From: Chionis minor | Taxonomy: Eukaryota; Chordata; Aves; Charadriiformes; Chionididae | Reading direction: 5' to 3' | Assembly (NCBI GenBank): GCA_013398295.1 | Contig: VZSF01008499.1 | Coordinates: forward strand, 1,020,899-1,084,898 | DNA length: 64,000 nt | Shown here: positions 62,359-64,000 of the stretch, one piece after another | How the letters are laid out: every line of letters starts with the position of its first letter | Numbering within the stretch: the first letter of the stretch is position 1 | Translations under genes and position numbers: made by a program | The notes under the pieces: generated by a model | Seen by the model: the letters and a program-made list of their open reading frames with translations, nothing else | Told to the model about the DNA's origin: nothing | Databases searched by the model: none

Positions 62359-63070
62359 ATAGAATCATAGAATGATTCAGCTTCGAAAGGTTCTCGGGAG
62401 GTGTCTAGTCCAACTTGCTATTTAAAGCAGGGTCAGCCCAGGCTGCTCAGGGCTTGATCCAGCTGGATCCTGAAAGCCTCCAAGGCTGGAGACTGCACAG
62501 CCTCCTTGGGCAGCCAGTTGCATCATCTGAGTGTACTAATAGTGAAAAAATGTCCTTCCTTATAACCAGTGTGTCATCTTCAGTTTGCCTGTTGTCTTTC
62601 TCCCTCCTAACCAGTGGGTCATCTTCAGTTTGCCTGTTGTCTTTCTCCCTCCTGCTGTGGACCGTTTTAGCTACATCTTCTTGGTAACCTCTCCACGGGC
62701 ACTGGGGTGTTGCTATCGGGTATCCCCAAAGCCATCCCTTCTCCCAGCTGAACGTGTCCTGGACCCTGAGCCTCTCCTTGCAGGACAGTTGCTCTCATGT
62801 GTGTCAACTGGGGGTGCTCCCTCAATTTTCTGCCATCTGAAAACTTGATGAGCGAGCACCCTGCCTCTTCCAGGCCGTTGTCGAAGTTGCTAAATATGAC
62901 AGGTTCCAGGAGAGAACATTGTGGGAGACAGCAGTGAAAGCCTTGTTGGGATAAAGGACATCCACTGCTTTCCTGTCATTCACAAATCCAGTCATTTTAT
63001 GAAAGACAATCAGATTGGGAAGGCATGATTTACCCTTGGTAAATCCATGCTGACTGTTCTGAGTTGGCAA
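62359..63070 (-). mobile_element. Longer CR1 copy, reverse orientation, with internal duplication
   Basis: Begins AATAGAATCATAGAATGATT, the reverse complement of the CR1 tail repeat, and continues through CTAGTCCAACTTGC, CTGCTCAGGGCTTGATCC and GGAGACTGCACAGCCTCC. It ends in the CR1-typical GGCATGATTTACCCTTGGTA and AAATCCATGCTGAC. About 0.7 kb; a 45-bp direct tandem duplication lies inside it. Confidence 0.88.
62564..62653. repeat. 45-bp tandem duplication inside CR1
   Basis: Two adjacent 45-bp copies (62564-62608 and 62609-62653), each beginning AACCAGTG and ending TTTCTCCCTCCT. They differ at one visible position, GTGTGTC versus GTGGGTC. Confidence 0.95.
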
Positions 63071-64000
63071 GCTTGGCACTTAATAAGCAGTATGAAGGCT
63101 GAATAACTTCTAAAGTGCATGAAATGTGACAGTTTTGTCAAACTATTATACTAGGGAGTAGTTTCAGAGGAACTGTGGTGTATGTTGGAAGCACAAATGA
63201 AAGCATTTTGAAGGTCTGCAGGGTACTGTTGACCTTATACTTTTTATCTCAGACTCATAATTTCTTTGTGTCTTTGCATTTAATTTCTATTCCTGGTGTA
63301 AGGTTGCAGGCACAAGGGAAAACGGGAGAATTTGCTATTGATGTTTTTACTGCAGAATGTGAATGCTGATTTTTGTCGTTAAATCTAAAATTTCTGTCAG
63401 TGTCTTATTGCTCTGAAATGTCTCTGAGCCACCGAGAATCTTTTACTTGGCACTACAGTAAAAATAATAGCTATTTTAGGAAAGTCACGGTCATGCAACT
63501 GATAAGCCTATCTAAAAGAGTGAATCTTCCTTGCTGTTAAGCAAGAAGCAGTTGCCTATTAAAGCAGCGATACTTCTAAATCTCTGATGTGTATCTTTCA
63601 CGTTTACATTTAAAAATGTATTTAACTATATTACTGACCTAGAACTAGATTGTATGCTCTGTTACAGTGGTTGTATGTGAAACATCCCTTTCCACTGCCC
63701 TTTCCGCAGTGTTTTGAATACTGGTACTTGAACTGCCTTTTGCAGTATGATGTAACTAAAGTCAAAGTGGCAATATAAATGATTAACCACACACTAGTGG
63801 AAAGGATTGTGAGTAAAGGAAATGATGTACTAATAATTCAATTGGAAAAAGTTGCACTCTAGTGGATTATTACATATTAATTATCCAGAGGTGGTTTCAT
63901 TTACTTGGATTATACTAGTGCTTCATGAGGCCTGCATGTATGAAATCCCTAGAGCAAGCACTGCAAGAACTACATGATTATTTCTCTTTTAATGCCTATG
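63071..64000. other. Intergenic DNA to window end, nothing recognised
   Basis: AT-rich sequence with no supported gene, RNA or repeat. If the vertebrate order holds, the next gene on the right would be PDGFC, well beyond this window. Confidence 0.55.

Overview
The window is nuclear DNA of a bird. Three things point to this: intron-containing vertebrate genes with GT-AG splice sites, several degraded CR1 non-LTR retrotransposon copies of the avian kind, and one avian-type endogenous retroviral solo LTR. No bacterial, phage or organellar gene organisation is present. The species cannot be resolved from the sequence alone.

Two protein-coding genes can be reconstructed end to end. TDO2 (tryptophan 2,3-dioxygenase) lies on the + strand as 12 coding exons between 1216 and 12901. 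They join to 1215 nt (404 residues plus stop) with every splice phase consistent. CTSO (cathepsin O, a papain-family cysteine protease) lies on the - strand as 8 coding exons between 23212 and 14809. They join to 1029 nt (342 residues plus stop). The genes are convergent, and their 3' ends meet around 13.5-13.6 kb, where poly(A) signals on opposite strands lie less than 100 bp apart. TDO2 starts from a TATA-type promoter, as expected of a tissue-restricted liver enzyme. CTSO starts inside a CpG island of about 1.2 kb, as expected of a broadly expressed lysosomal enzyme. The two enzymes are not known to share a pathway; their adjacency is the conserved vertebrate order (in human TDO2, CTSO, then a long gap to PDGFC).

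Layout: 1-1215 TDO2 upstream region; 1216-13.5 kb TDO2; 13.6-23.2 kb CTSO; 22.5-23.7 kb CpG island; 23.7-64 kb AT-rich intergenic DNA in which I recognise no gene. The intergenic part holds CR1 fragments (38.3, 39.9, 59.6 and 62.4 kb), a solo LTR (43.6-44.1 kb), a small nested insertion (40.39 kb), a minisatellite (38.6 kb) and a few short palindromes and repeats that could belong to regulatory elements. By synteny it is probably the beginning of the gene-poor interval between CTSO and PDGFC.

I do not see a new biological system. The most useful second-look items are the tail-to-tail TDO2/CTSO arrangement, the tandem out-of-frame start codons of CTSO, and homeodomain/POU-like repeats and palindromes at 26.3-27.7 kb and 32.7 kb.
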